In this document: positions 20,451 to 32,260 of the stretch, piece by piece
How positions within the stretch are numbered: position 1 is the first letter of the stretch
Layout of the letters: each line of letters begins with the position of its first letter
Position numbers and translations under genes: made by a program
Assembly (NCBI GenBank): GCA_019802505.1
Contig: JAFMOC010000173.1
Coordinates: 1-64,000, forward strand
Source: Corydoras sp. C115
Lineage: Eukaryota; Chordata; Actinopteri; Siluriformes; Callichthyidae
Direction of reading: 5' to 3'
DNA: 64,000 bases
The notes under the pieces: model-generated
Databases searched by the model: none
What the model was told of the DNA's origin: nothing
Seen by the model: only the letters and a program-made list of their open reading frames with translations

Positions 20451-20649
20451 CAAAATGATTGTAAATAATGTTTGGCACATGTTTTTTTTTCACCATAAAT
20501 CTCTCTTTTATTTCAAATTCAATGTTGGAGACTGGATTTCTTTTTTCATTTGTTTTGACAAAATGTTCCCTTTTTAATGTAAACTTGGTTCTACAACCTT
20601 TAGCAGAAATACTGAATCCTGTGCAAAAATGTATAAAAAATTTATGATG

Positions 20650-21150
20650 CAGTATAGGGGCAAGTTAGAGCAACTAATCTACTTTGAGGCGGCACGGGGG
20701 CTTAGTGGTTAGCACGTTCGCCTCTCAGCGCTAGGGATTCCCGGTTCGAATCCCCATCTGGGTGGAGTTTCCATGTTCTCCCCGTGTCCGCGTGGGTTTC
20801 CTCCGGGTTCTCCGGTATCCCCCCACAGTCCAAAAACATTGATCAAGTCAATTGAATTCTCAAAATTGCCCCATATAGAGTGTGTGTGAGTGTGTACCCA
20901 GCGATGGATTGGTGTCCTGTCCTGGGTCTATCTGCCCAGCGCCTGAGACGTTCTCCCCTGGATGGGCATGGGGAACCCCACCGCGAACCTACTAGAGGAT
21001 AAAGCGGGAGATAATGAATGAATGAATAATCTACTTTGAATTCACATTTTTAGACTGTGGGAGGAACACGAAGAACCGGAAGAAAACCAATTTGAACACG
21101 AGGAGAACATGGAAACTGCACCCAGACTAGATTCAAACCTGAAATTACAG
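20650..21150 (-). mobile_element. Old SINE split by a younger V-type SINE
   Basis: Diverged reverse SINE pieces at 20650-20690 and 21030-21150 (TTTTAGACTGTGGGAGGAAC and following) flank a younger forward copy. Confidence 0.65.
20689..21026 (+). mobile_element. V-type SINE nested in an older SINE
   Basis: Forward copy with intact A box, B box, core and tail, flanked by AATCTACTTTGA. Confidence 0.9.
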
Positions 21151-21216
21151 CCGTTTTTTTTTATTTATATATTATTAATATTCATAAAAAAAAAATTCCA
21201 GAATTATTTTCATTAC

Positions 21217-22130
21217 AGGGCGGCACGGTGGCTTAGTGGTTAGCATGTTCTCCTCTCAGCGCTAGGGATTCCCGGTTCGAATCCCAATTTCCATGTTCTA
21301 CCTGTGTCCGTGTGGGTTTCCTCCGGGTTCTCCGGTTTTCAGTCCAAAAACATGGATCAAGGGCAATTGAATTCTCCCAATTGCCCCATATAGCGTGTGT
21401 CTGTGTGAGTGTGTGCCCAGCGATAGATTGCCGCCCTGTCCTGGGTCTATCTGCCCAGCGCCCGAAACGTTCTCCCTTGGATGGGCATGGGGAACCCCAC
21501 CGCGATCCTATTAGAGGATAAAGCGGAAGATAATGGATAATGGATGGATGGATTTCCTGTTCAAATCCCAATCTGGGTGGAGTTTCCATGTTCTCCCCGT
21601 GTCCGCATGGGTTTCCTCCGGGTCTTCCGGTTTCCTCCCACAGTCCAAAAACATGGATCAAGGCCAATTGAATTCTCCAAATTGCCCCATATATAGTGTG
21701 TCTGTGTGAGTGAGTGTGTGCCCAGGGATAGATTGGCGCCTGTCCTGGGTGTATCTGCCCAGCGCCCGAAACGTTCTCCCCTGGATGGGCATGAGGAAAC
21801 ACCCCCCGCCGCGACCCTAATATAGGACAAAGCAGAAGATAATGGATTGATTTCCAGTTCAAATCCCAATCTGGGTGGAGTTTCCATGTTCTCCCCATGT
21901 CCGCGTGGGTTTCCTCCGGGTTCTCCGGTTTTCCCCCACAGTCTAAAAACATGGATCAAGTCAATTGAATTCTCAAAATTGCCCCATATAGAGTGTATTT
22001 GTGTGAGTGCCAGCGATAGATTGCCCCCCTGTCCTGGGTCTATCTGCCCAGCGTCCGAAACGTTCTCCCCTGGATGGGCATGGGGAACCCCACCGCGACC
22101 CTAATAGAGGATAAAGTGGAAGATAATGGC
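21217..22130 (+). mobile_element. Tandem of three V-type SINEs upstream of RBM45
   Basis: One full unit at 21217-21545 is followed by two units lacking the head (21556-21845, 21852-22127), each joined through the GGATGGATGG/GGATTGA tail. The array ends about 100 bp before the likely RBM45 transcription start. Confidence 0.85.
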
Positions 22131-22194
22131 TGAAAACTTTGTCAGAAACTTTGTTTTGCTCCAAACGTGGGTATTTTAAAGGTTGTTGTATAAG

Positions 22195-22459
22195 CCCGTA
22201 TATATTTTACCCGTGTTGGAGTGAATATGGTGGACATGGCAACTCAGCCCTGCATCAACTCGGACGTAGGTTTGGAAGGCGGAGGTTCGTCATGGCGCCG
22301 ACTCGCTATACATGAACGCGACTGTTATCTGGGAAAACACGCCGCTGGTCTGTCGCTGGGGATTTTTTTTCCCCTTTAAAAGTTTAATTCTATAATTTAA
22401 GGAGCATCCCGCACGTTAACAGCGGTTTAGTTGCAGCACGCAGGGCGTCGAGTGTAAAG
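22195..22459 (+). promoter_or_regulatory. RBM45 promoter/5' UTR region
   Basis: A TATA-like TATATATTTT at about 22199 and then SINE-free sequence run into the RBM45 start codon. It contains a 50-codon upstream ORF (22227-22379). The transcription start is inferred. Confidence 0.45.
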
Positions 22460-22729
22460 ATGGAGGACTACAACAGGCCGTCGTCGTACCTCGACGAACC
22501 CCCAAACAGCAGACTGTTCCTGGTCACGAGTAAGTCCATCAACGAGGACGTGATTCGGGAGCACTTCTCCGAATTCGGAGAAATCCAGGACATTTGGGTG
22601 GTGAAGGACAAACAGACAAAGGAGTCGAAGGGGGTCACTTTTGTCAAATTCGCCAAATCCTCACAAGCCTGCACCGCCATGGAGGAAATGCACGGAAAGT
22701 GTCTGGCTGAAGGAACCAAACCCATCAAG
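22460..22729 (+). CDS. rbm45: RBM45 exon 1 (RRM1)
   Basis: 90 codons with most of RRM1: LFLVTSKSINEDVIREHFSE and KGVTFVKFAKSSQACTAMEE. It ends PIKV across the intron at donor GTTTGT. Confidence 0.96.
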
Positions 22730-25700
22730 GTTTGTCTTCAATTATACGAATACGTTGTCCATCCATCCATTATCTTCCGCTTTATCCTCTATTAGGGTCG
22801 CGGTGGGGGTTCCCCATGCCCATCCAGGATTGAACGTTTCGGGCGCTGGGTAGATACACCCAGGACAGGACGCCTATCTATCACTGGCACTCACACAAAC
22901 ACACTCTATATGGGGCAATTTGGAGAACTCAATTGACTTGAGCCATGTTTTTGGACTGTGGGAGGAAACCGGAGAACCCGGAGGAAACCCACGCGGACAC
23001 GGGGAGAACATTGAAACTCCACCCAGATTGGGATTCGAACCGGGAATCCCTAGTGCTGAGAGGAGAACATGCTAAACACTAAGCTACCGGGCAGATACAC
23101 CCAAGACAGGGGGGGCAATCTATCATTGGCACTCACACAAATACACTCTATATGGGGCAATTTGGAGAATTCAATTGACTTGAGCCATGTTTTTGGACTG
23201 TGGAAGGAAACCGGAGAACCCGGAGGAAACCCACGTGGACACGGGGAGAACATTGAAACTCCACCCAGATTGAGATTCGAACCGGGAATCCCTAGTGCTG
23301 AGAGGAGAACATGCTAAACACTAAGCTACCGGGCAGATACACCCAAGACAGGGGGGGCAATCTATCATTGGCACTCACACAAATACACTCTATATGGGGC
23401 AATTTGGAGAACTCAATTGACTTGAGCCATGTTTTTGGACTGTGGGAGGAAACCGGAGAACCCGGAGGAAACCCACGCGGACACGGGGAGAACATTGAAA
23501 CTCCACCCAGATTGAGATTCGAACCGGGAATCCCTAGTGCTGAGAGGAGAACATGCTAAATACTAAGCTACCGGGCAGATACACCCAAGACAGGGGGGGC
23601 AATCTATCATTGGCACTCACACAAATACACTCTATATGGGGCAATTTGGAGAACTCAATTGACTTGAGCCATGTTTTTGGACTGTGGGAGGAAACCGGAG
23701 AACCCGGAGGAAACTCACGTGGACACAGGGAGAACATTGAAACTCCACCCAGATTGGGATTCGAACCGGGAATCCCTAGTGCTGAGAGGAGAACATGCTT
23801 AACACTAAGCTACCGGGCAGATACACCCAAGACAGGGGGGGCAATCTATCATTGGCACTCACACAAATACACTCTATATGGGGCAATTTGGAGAACTCAA
23901 TTGACTTGAGCCATGTTTTTGGACTGTGGGAGGAAACCGGAGAACCCGGAGGAAACCCACGCGGACACGGGGAGAACATGGAAAACTCCACCCAGATTGG
24001 GTTTCGAACCGGGAATCCCTAGCGCTGAGAGGAGAACATGCTAAACACTAAGCTACCGGGCAGATACACCCAAGACAGGGGGGGCAATCTATCATTGGCA
24101 CTCACACAAATACACTCTATATGGGGCAATTTGGAGAACTCAATTGACTTGAGCCATGTTTTTGGACTGTGGGAGGAAACCGGAGAACCCGGAGGAAACC
24201 CACGCGGACACGGGGAGAACATGGAAAACTCCACCCAGATTGGGTTTCGAACCGGGAATCCCTAGCGCTGAGAGGAGAACATGCTAACCACTAAGCCACC
24301 ATGCCGTCCTGCCTAAGTTATTTTTATTATTTTTATTATGGTTGCCACCCATCCAGCCATCCATTATTTTCTGCTTTATCCTATAGGGGGGGGGGGGTTC
24401 CCCATGCCCATCCAGGGGAGAACGTCTCGGGCGCTGGGCAGATACACCCAGGACAGGACGCCAATCTATCGCTGGACACACACTCACTCACACAGACACA
24501 CTTTATATGGGGCAATTTGGAGAACTCAATTGACTTGAGCCATGTTTTTGGACTGTGGGAGGAAACCGGAGAACCCGGAGGAAACTCACGTGGACACAGG
24601 GAGAACATTGAAACTCCACCCAGATTGGGATTCGAACCGGGAATCCCTAGTGCTGAGAGGAGAACATGCTAACCACTAAGCCACCGTGCCGTCCTGTCTA
24701 AGTTGTTTTTTATACATTTTTATTGTGGTTGCCACCCATCCATCCATCCATTCATTATCATCCACTTTATCCTTTATTAGGGTCGTGGGGGGGGGGGTTC
24801 CCCATGCCCATCCAGGGGAGAACGTCTCGGGCGCTGGGCAGATACACCCAGGACAGGACGCCAATCTATCGCTGGGCACACACTCACTCACACAGACACA
24901 CACTCTATATGGGGCAATTCTTCCTATTATTTTACTGATTTTCTTACTGCTGCTGGTTGCTAAATTTCATTTGGTTGATAAATAAAGTATATTCTCTTTG
25001 TCTCATGTATCTTAATCAAACCAAACAAAAGTGTGGCTGACCAAATGTAACTAGTCGCTTTCTTGGACTCTTTTTTTTTTTTTTTCTCAAAAGAGTTGGG
25101 TATAAGTTGGGTATAAAATCAAATTATTCAGATGAGTCTAAAATTTGATGTCACATTAAAAAAAAAATAAAAGTCAGAATATTAACAATAAAAGTGAGAA
25201 TATTGATGTTATGACAAGATGTTGCCATTTGGTCAAGTTTGCCAAATCAAAAATTTTTTTCTGATGTCCGTGCAGGTATTCATTGCCCAGTCCAGGTCTT
25301 CGGGGAGTCATCGAGATGTAGAGGACGAGGAGCTGACTAGAATCTTTGTCATGATTCCAAAAACCTTTACTGAGGACGATCTGAAAGACACCTTCAAGGT
25401 ATAATTTAACAATCACAATGGGACTATCAGCAGTAACACTTTTTTATTTTACTTTAAAATGTGTTTTATGGAAGTGGAGTTGAGAGCCACATGTTGGCGA
25501 ATCCCAATCTCAGTTTCCATGTTCTCCCTGTGTGGGTTTCCCCCCACAGTCTAAAAACTTGGACTCAAGGTTGATTGAATGCTTTACATTGCCCCATATA
25601 GTGTGTCTGTGTGAATGTGTCCTGGGTGTATCAGCCCAGCGCCCAAATCATTCTCCCCTTGATGGGCATGGGGAACCCCACCGCAATCCTAATAGAGGAT

Positions 25701-26427
25701 AAAGTGGAAGATAACGGATGAATATGGCATGAGAGGGTGCGTATTATTTTGAATAAATCACAAGAAAGAATTGTTAGGCACATAGTAACACATAGGCGCT
25801 GACCGCTTCACCGCACACACACGAAGTGTCGTTACACATCTTTCTTGTGATTTATTCACATTAATACACAACCTCTCGTACCTGATTGCTTTTATTAAAT
25901 GGTTAAAAACACACTATAATGAAAAAAAAAACGTCTTTTTAACATGGACATAATCTAGTCCGATTTTTTTAAGTGAACATCGGTGAATTAACGGAACACC
26001 GACTTGGTGCTCATCAGGAATCGTCTAGCAGTTTATAATTTATAGGGCTGTATTCATCTAAAGATTTTCATAGTCGAATCTGATTCGTCAGATTTTCCCT
26101 ATAGTCGACTGATAGTCAAATCAGTTAAAATTTCACCACAAGGTGGCGCTAAGGGCGTAGTTTAAAAAAAGAAAAATTTATATTTTACTTGTTTTTCTAA
26201 CAAAAGAAAACCTTTTTTTTTGTTTTTCTTTTTTTTTCCTAGAAATTAGGATGATTTTATTTGACAAAAGGCTATATATATAACGAAAACAAAGACATTT
26301 CATGTAAAAATTAATGCTTAGCAGCAGCCATGGGCGCCCCCATGTGGTCAAAATGGTACATTCGACTATGAGGTTCATAGTCGACTACGGTTCTCCGAAT
26401 CGAATCAGCGAATATTGCAGCTCACCC

Positions 26428-26499
<72 letters not shown>

Positions 26500-29400
26500 T
26501 GTGTTTCCATTTATGGTAATGTGAAGCGGTCAGATATGTGTGTTATTGTCAAACATCAGACAATGCGTTTTATTATCGGCATTTACATAAAAGGAAAGAC
26601 AATGTTCATTGCTGTTTTGCATCTTGCAGATTGACATTTTTATTATTGAGCTTCTACTTCTGCTTCTCGAATGAACTTCTGTCCAATATTGATAAATAGA
26701 GATTATAAATTTGCATGAAAGAGATTCCCGTCATGCTGTCTGTGAGCACTTCCTTTTCCAGCATCATAGAGTATCTTTATAATAAATATACTGGATTTTA
26801 TTTTATATTTTTTTTTTTAACATAAAAAAATATTTGCATTTAATAATTTGCAAAACTCACGGCGGTATGTAGCAGTTGCAAATATAATAAATAAGTATGC
26901 ATTTTTGTTTTATTTCTGTTTTTTTTTTTATTTTAGATCTACGGTGATATTGAGTATGCAATCGTCATACGGAATAAAAATACCGGAGAGAGTAAGGGGT
27001 TGGGCTACGTCAGGTTTCACAAACCATCCCAGGCTGCAACAGCCATTGAGAACTGTGACAAAAGTAAGTGACTGTCTGCAGCTTCATATCAATACCTCAT
27101 GAAATGGACTAGGCATAAGTGAATCCTTTTGTCCCTTTCCGTCTGCTTAGCATTCAGAGCCATCCTTGCCGAGCCGAGGACAAAAAATGCCTCGGCGGAC
27201 AATGACTATTTCAGCAACTCAAGGTCAGACCATGGCGGGAATGAGCCAGGATTAAGTTCCTACCCTTTTGGTATGTACAGCATGTTTGGTTTCAGTGCTT
27301 AAACGAGTTATCTGTGTTTCAATTCACCATTCGTTTACGTTTTACACCGTCTTTAATATGTAACGCGTCCAAATCCCATGTATAAAATATTTGCATTCAC
27401 TGTTATTGCAATGGGGCGGCACGGTGGTTTAGTGGTTAGCACGTTCGCCTCTCAGCACTAGGGATTCCCGGTTCGAATCGCCATAGTATATAGCGTATAG
27501 TTTCCATGTTCTCCCCGTGTCCGCGTGGGTTTCCTCCGGGTTCTCCCGTTTCCTCCCACAGTCCAAAAACATGGATCAAGGTCAGTTGAATTCTCCAAAT
27601 TGCCCCATATATAGTGTGTCTGTGTGAGTGAGTGTGTGATAGATTGGCGCCCTGTCCTGGGTGTATCTGTCCAACGCCCGAAACGTTCTCCCCTGGATGG
27701 GCATGGGGAACCCCACCGCGACCCTAATAGAGGATAAAGTGGAAGATAATGGATGGATGAATGAATGAAGGGCGGCACGGTGGCTTAGTGGTTAGCATGT
27801 TCTCCTCTCAGCGCTAGGGATTCCCGGTTCGAATCCCCATCTGGGTGGAGTTTCCATGTTCTCCCCGTGTCTGTGTGGGTTTCCTCCGGGTTCTCCGGTT
27901 TCCTCCCACAGTCCAAAAACATGGATTAAGTCAATTGAATTCTCAAAATTGCCCCATATAGAGTGTGTCTGAGTGAGTGAGTGTGTGTCCAGCGATAGAT
28001 TGGCGCCCTGTTCTGGGTGTATCTGCCCAGCGCTCGAAACGTTCTCCCCTGGATGGGCATGGGGAACCCCCCCCCATCGCAACCCTAATAGAGGATAAAG
28101 CGGAAGATAATTAATGAATGAATGAATGTTATTGCAATGTCTCGAAAGCTAAACTTGGAATTTGTATGTTTCATTCTGAAAAACCATATCATTTTTAGGA
28201 CTTGTAAGTGTCAGTACATAATACAAGAATAGTGTGTGTCGTCCCACAGGAGGAGAGTCTAGTAGCTATGCTGCTGCAGACCCATGGAGTGCAGATTTAA
28301 TAACCAGATGTCTGATGGTTTCATCACGCTCACCTGTCACACAGGAGCAGGTCTATGGGCTGTTTGATCTGATCCCTGGAATGGAGTATTGCGATATGCA
28401 GAGAGACCAATACGGTTTTGGTAAAGGTGGCGGCATTGGACATATTCAATCTCGCACGCTCACCCACCTCCATATAGCCACAGTGTTACTAATGATTTTT
28501 TTTTTTTTTTTTTTTGTCTCCAGGCCAGGCTATGATTCGCTACAATAACCTGGGTTCAGCTGTGTATGCTAAAGAAAAACTCAATGGTTTCGAATATCCA
28601 CCTGGAAATAGACTTTCGGTGACTTTCATCGATGATGGAGAGGACAGGACCAGGTTGGAGTTACTGAAAAAAAAAAAATCTATCTCAAAATCAATCATGC
28701 TTATCTTAATCTTAAAATGAGCGTACCTCAGTTAATAATCTGCAGCCCATCAGACTCCAGCACTTTACTGTCGTGCCTCTTTATGACTTTTTAGCCCCGT
28801 TGGAAAGATGGCCATGCAGTTGGTGGCCGCGCAAATGATGTCTATGGTGTGGAACGGCCCTACGGGTGCTCAGCTAATGAAAACCACTGCGGTAAGCACC
28901 ACTTTTTAAATTTATAACTCCTCATATACATAGTGGGCAAGTGTAATTACTGTGTAATTATCCGTCAGAAGGTCTAAATTGATTTTTGAATATTGGATTG
29001 TAATGCATTAATACTGAGCTTATGCGTTTGTCGGTTTTGTCCCTGTTCTATTAGGGTAACACATTTTTTTTCATAATCTATTATTCCATAATAATTGTGT
29101 TAGACTTTCAGACCGTCATCACTTTCTTTCAAATGGCACTAATTCAGTCATAGAATTTATAAGAAGCTTTAAAAATAGAGTATTTCTGGTCCTTATGTGC
29201 TTTTTGAATCTTAAATAACCAAGACATTATTTACCGAAGGCAAAACGGATGGGTCATCTCCATCTTCCCGATGCCATTATAGGTTAAAGTGCAATAATTG
29301 GTTAATTATTGGTGTGAAACTTGCTTTAACAAAACTTCTTTTTCAGGGATATGCAGCATCAACTTTGCCCCCAAAGCCACGTGTTCAAACAGATGTTGCC

Positions 29401-30536
29401 CTCCCCTCTCATAGGAAACTGGCTCCCTCTGACAGTGTGGTTAAAGAGAGGCTCTTTGTCATCTTTAACCCCAGTCCGCTACCGGTAGACGTCCTTGAGG
29501 ATGTGTTCTGGTGAGTTTACATATTTATTGCTAAGAGTTTTAACAAGCGATGCACTGAGATAAAATCAGCTCAAATGAATGCAAGTAAATCAATGCCGGT
29601 CCTGTAATCTGATTGGCTGAGCCGTATGTCCAGGCGTGACATTATTTATAATAACCCACACCTCTGACCACTTCACATTTGTATCAATGCATGACATACA
29701 ATTAGGGGTGTCTTCAACTAAGGATTTTCATAGTCGAATCTGATTCGTCAGATTTTCCCTATAGTCGACTGATAGTCGAATCAGTTAAAATTTCACCACA
29801 AGATGGCGCTATAAGCGTGGTTTTTAAAAAAGATTTTATTTTATTTTTTTAAATATTTTACTTGTTTTTCTAGAGCACCGTAAATGGGATCCCCGTTCTG
29901 GACTTTTTTCCACTTCAAAGGAAAAACCTAAAACACAGATCAATGAGTTTCATTTGACAAAAGGCTATATATATAACGAAAACAAAGACATTTCATGTAA
30001 AAACTAATGCTTAGCAGCAGCCATGGGCGCCCCCATGTGGTCAAAATGGTACATTGGACTATGAGGTTCATAGTCGACTACGGTTCTCCGAATCGAATCG
30101 TCGAATCAGCGAATATTGCAGCTCACCCCTACATACAATACAATCTTTTCCCAATGTTTTTTATAACCTGCGTTCTGTATTTGGGCGACTAGATGGCAGT
30201 ATTTAATTGTTGGCAAACTAGAAACCTGTTACTCAGCGAACAGCGTTCACTTTAAAGACTAGATATGGGTATTGGTAAGCTTGGAGGCTCAGCTTTTTGA
30301 AATGCAGGGTGGTAAATAGAGGTGTGTATTATTTTTGCTGCAGTCGTTTCGGCGCTCTGATGGAGGTGTATCTGGTGCCGGGCCGCAACGTCGGCTACAT
30401 TAAGTACGCTGACCGAAAGCCTGCGAGCGATGCCATGGCGGCGCTGCATGGGAAAGTAGTTAATGGGGTCAAGCTGAAGGTCATGCTTGCTGATCCGCCT
30501 AAAGAGGAGTCTCACAAGCGTCAGAGAACCTACTGA
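22460..30536 (+). CDS. rbm45: RBM45, four-RRM RNA-binding protein (complete, 9 exons)
   Basis: RBM45 is a mainly nuclear RNA-binding protein that self-associates and is linked to splicing and m6A factors (family knowledge). Exons: 22460-22729, 25276-25398, 26937-27063, 27151-27270, 28250-28420, 28524-28653, 28795-28891, 29347-29510, 30344-30536. They total 1395 nt, 464 codons plus TGA; human is about 475 residues. All introns are GT-AG with consistent phase. RRM1 is at ~19-95 (LFLVTS, KGVTFVKF), RRM2 ~112-188 (RIFVMI, KGLGYVRF), RRM3 ~232-310 and RRM4 ~381-455 (RLFVIF, NVGYIKYA); the C terminus is KRQRTY. The start ATG precedes MEDYNRPSSYLDEPPNSRLF. Introns hold SINE arrays, a hAT pair and an (AT)n tract, but no exon is damaged. 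Confidence 0.96.
22757..24306 (-). mobile_element. Six-unit tandem array of partial V-type SINEs (242-bp period)
   Basis: A complete tail at 22757 leads into one unit and five near-identical repeats. Each repeat joins the SINE head (AACACTAAGCTACCG) to a tail-internal point (GGCAGATACACCCAAGACAG) at about 23085, 23327, 23569, 23811 and 24054. The period is 242 bp, once 243. It lies in RBM45 intron 1. Confidence 0.93.
24354..24925 (-). mobile_element. Two further V-type SINEs with duplicated flank
   Basis: Units at 24354-24692 and 24742-24920. Both are preceded by the same ~50-bp AT-rich stretch (TATGGTTGCCACCCATCC, TGTGGTTGCCACCCATCC), so SINE and flank were duplicated together, about 386 bp apart. 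The second unit stops at GGGGCAATT. Confidence 0.88.
25276..25398 (+). CDS. rbm45: RBM45 exon 2
   Basis: 41 codons: VFIAQSRSSGSHRDVEDEEL, then RIFVMIPKTFTEDDLKDTFK opening RRM2. The acceptor is GTGCAG and the donor GTATAA. Confidence 0.95.
25490..25730 (+). mobile_element. Degenerate V-type SINE
   Basis: Old forward copy without a recognisable head; the core and the tail (AGGATAAAGTGGAAGATAAC) remain. Confidence 0.7.
26043..26429 (-). mobile_element. Non-autonomous hAT element, copy 5
   Basis: 387 bp, TAGGGCTG to CACCCTA. No target duplication is visible, because an (AT)n tract has expanded from 26430 onward at the right junction. Confidence 0.85.
26430..26493. repeat. (AT)n microsatellite
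   Basis: About 30 AT units directly abutting hAT copy 5. Confidence 0.95.
26937..27063 (+). CDS. rbm45: RBM45 exon 3
   Basis: Second half of RRM2: IYGDIEYAIVIRNKNTGESK and GLGYVRFHKPSQAATAIENC. The acceptor follows a T-rich tract and the donor is GTAAGT. Confidence 0.95.
27151..27270 (+). CDS. rbm45: RBM45 exon 4
   Basis: Ends RRM2 (TFRAILAEPRTKN) and enters a Ser/Asn/Gly linker. The acceptor is CTGCTTAG and the donor GTATGT. Confidence 0.94.
27414..28126 (+). mobile_element. V-type SINE dimer with a single target duplication
   Basis: Two head-to-tail copies (27414-27769, 27770-28126) flanked once by the 13-bp duplication TGTTATTGCAATG (27401-27413, 28127-28139). No duplication lies between the units; the first tail joins the second head directly. 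Confidence 0.93.
28250..28420 (+). CDS. rbm45: RBM45 exon 5 (RRM3 start)
   Basis: Encodes LITRCLMVSSRSPVTQEQVY and GLFDLIPGMEYCDMQRDQYG. The acceptor is GTCCCACAG and the donor GTAAAG. Confidence 0.95.
28524..28653 (+). CDS. rbm45: RBM45 exon 6 (RRM3 end)
   Basis: Encodes QAMIRYNNLGSAVYAKEKLN and RLSVTFIDDGEDR. The acceptor follows a run of T; the donor is GTTGGA. Confidence 0.93.
28795..28891 (+). CDS. rbm45: RBM45 exon 7
   Basis: Met-rich linker helix (MAMQLVAAQMMSMVWNGPTG). The acceptor is CTTTTTAG and the donor GTAAGC. Confidence 0.93.
29347..29510 (+). CDS. rbm45: RBM45 exon 8 (RRM4 start)
   Basis: Encodes a Pro-rich linker and ERLFVIFNPSPLPVDVLEDV. The acceptor is TTTTTCAG and the donor GTGAGT. 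Confidence 0.95.
29590..30245. mobile_element. Foldback repeat interrupted by hAT copy 6
   Basis: Carries the family arm (TGATTGGCTGAGCCGTATGT) and CGACTAGATGGCAGTATTTA, split at CATACAAT by the hAT insertion. Confidence 0.6.
29703..30131 (-). mobile_element. Non-autonomous hAT element, copy 6
   Basis: 429 bp, TAGGGGTG to CACCCCTA, with a perfect CATACAAT duplication (29695-29702, 30132-30139). It retains part of the interior next to the BED remnant of copy 4. Confidence 0.94.
30344..30536 (+). CDS. rbm45: RBM45 terminal exon (RRM4 end)
   Basis: Encodes CRFGALMEVYLVPGRNVGYI, KYADRKPASDAMAALHGKVV and the basic tail KRQRTY, then TGA at 30534-30536. The acceptor is TTTTTGCTGCAG. Confidence 0.95.
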
Positions 30537-31500
30537 TGCCCCGTTCACATCAGCTGAGGTAGGTCACCCGTCATGGTAAGGCAACACTTCTAGGTGCTCC
30601 AGTAACAGCCACCTGAGAGGCTTATCCGTATTCATTTACACTTACACTAATGGAACAGCACGCGGAAACCTCAGCTGTCTATACCCAACACATTCCTGGC
30701 ATTTTCTGTTCATCTGAGTGCTTTTTTATTCCTTAGTTACACTTTGATCCGTCCATTTGGTCCGTACTTCTCTTTATGTGATCATATAACTGTTTCTCAC
30801 TTTAATAGCAGTAGCAGCATGTCAACAGGATTTCCCTCAACAGCACAGGCTTTACTTTCGACACTACAGACTTACCAGGCTTTACAGTATTCTTTACGTC
30901 AGGGGTTTCCAAATTTTAATAAAGCGAAGATGACCGGGGGGGGGGCCCAATAGTCCTTTCTGACATTTTTTCACCACAAATGTTATGAAAATTCACAATG
31001 TCCTAAAACAATTTTTATTGTCATTTCTTTCATTCATCAAATGGCAATATAACCGAATATTCAATTATTCTATTCAAGTATTTTATTTCTCATTCCAACA
31101 ATATAAAATACTGTACAGTATATGTGGAACGAGACAGCGTTCTCCAGGAACAAGGTGCTACACGTAACAGTTACTTCACAACCAACATAAAGTGCACGTG
31201 GATCACAATAAATACACAATAAATCACAATAAATAAAGGACGATACACAGTACCACAAACATTCTAGTAATGGAACACTTGGTGAGTTTGTAAACAGCAA
31301 CATTAAGTGGATAGGCAACAGTGCAGGTGGCCCCCTAGTGGTGTGAGCCACGTGTGCCAAAAAAAATGTCCCTGATTGTAAAATATTAAGAGTTTGTATT
31401 TGCAGCAGGTGTCTGTAAATGTGCAAAAGGTGTGCAAAAAATACATGCAACATGTTTGCAGCGGATATGTTCATGTTTCGGATCGTTCAGGAGTCTGATG
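30537..31500 (+). other. RBM45 3' UTR and downstream DNA
   Basis: No gene seen. AATAAA at about 30918 is a plausible polyadenylation signal. A GTAGGT shortly after the stop could also start a 3' UTR intron. The mRNA end is uncertain. Confidence 0.4.
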
Positions 31501-31501
31501 G

Positions 31502-31558
<57 letters not shown>
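31502..31558. repeat. (AT)n microsatellite
   Basis: About 27 AT units abutting the tail of a reverse SINE. Confidence 0.95.
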
Positions 31559-31563
<5 letters not shown>

Positions 31564-31564
31564 T

Positions 31565-32260
31565 TATCCATTCATCCATTATCTTCTACTTTATCTAATA
31601 TTAGGGTTGCGGGGGGGGGGGGGGGGTGTTCCCCATGCCCCCATCCAGGGGGAGAACGTCTCGGACGCTGGGCAGATACACCCAGGACAGGACGCCAATC
31701 TATCACTGGGCACACACTCACTCACACAGACACACTCTATATGGGGCAATTTGGAGAATTCAATTGACTTGATCCATGTTTTTGGACTGTGGGAGGAAAC
31801 CGGAGAACCCGGAAGAAACCCACGCAGACACGGGGAGAACATGGAAACTCCACCCAGATGGGGATTCAAAACGAGAATCCCTAGCACTGGAGAGGAGAAC
31901 GTGCTAAACCACTAAGCCACCGTGCCTCCCATATTCATTCATTCATTATCTCCCGCTTTATCCTCTATTAGGGTCGCGATGGGGTTCCCCATGCCCATCC
32001 AGGGGAGAACGTCTCGGGCGCTGGGCAGATAGACCCAGGACAGGGCGATCGCTGGGGCACAACACTCACTCACACAGACACACTCTATATGGGCAATTTG
32101 GAGATCTCAATTGACTTGATCCATGTTTTTGGACTGTGGGAGGAAACCGGAGAACCCGGAGGAAACCCACACAGACACGGGGAGGACATGGAAACTCCAC
32201 CCAGATGGGGATTCGAACCGGGAATCCCTAGCACTGGAGAGGAGAACGTGCCAACCACTA
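31565..32260 (-). mobile_element. Two V-type SINEs in tandem
   Basis: A full reverse copy with a G run at 31565-31930 is followed directly by a second at 31936-32260, which lacks the outermost head. Confidence 0.9.

Larger units (their letters stand above)
25735..26560. mobile_element. Foldback repeat interrupted by hAT copy 5
   Basis: Shares TTGAATAAATCAC / GTGATTTATTCAC inverted segments and TGTGTGTTATTGTC with the other foldback copies. The hAT element at 26043-26429 lies inside it. Confidence 0.55.

Noticed and set aside
21233..21952. A 239-codon open frame on the minus strand
   Set aside because: It is read-through of tandem SINE copies; the same peptides recur wherever the SINE occurs.
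22833..24306. CRISPR-like array because of regular repeats
   Set aside because: Repeats are 242 bp with no spacers and are SINE-derived in a vertebrate gene.
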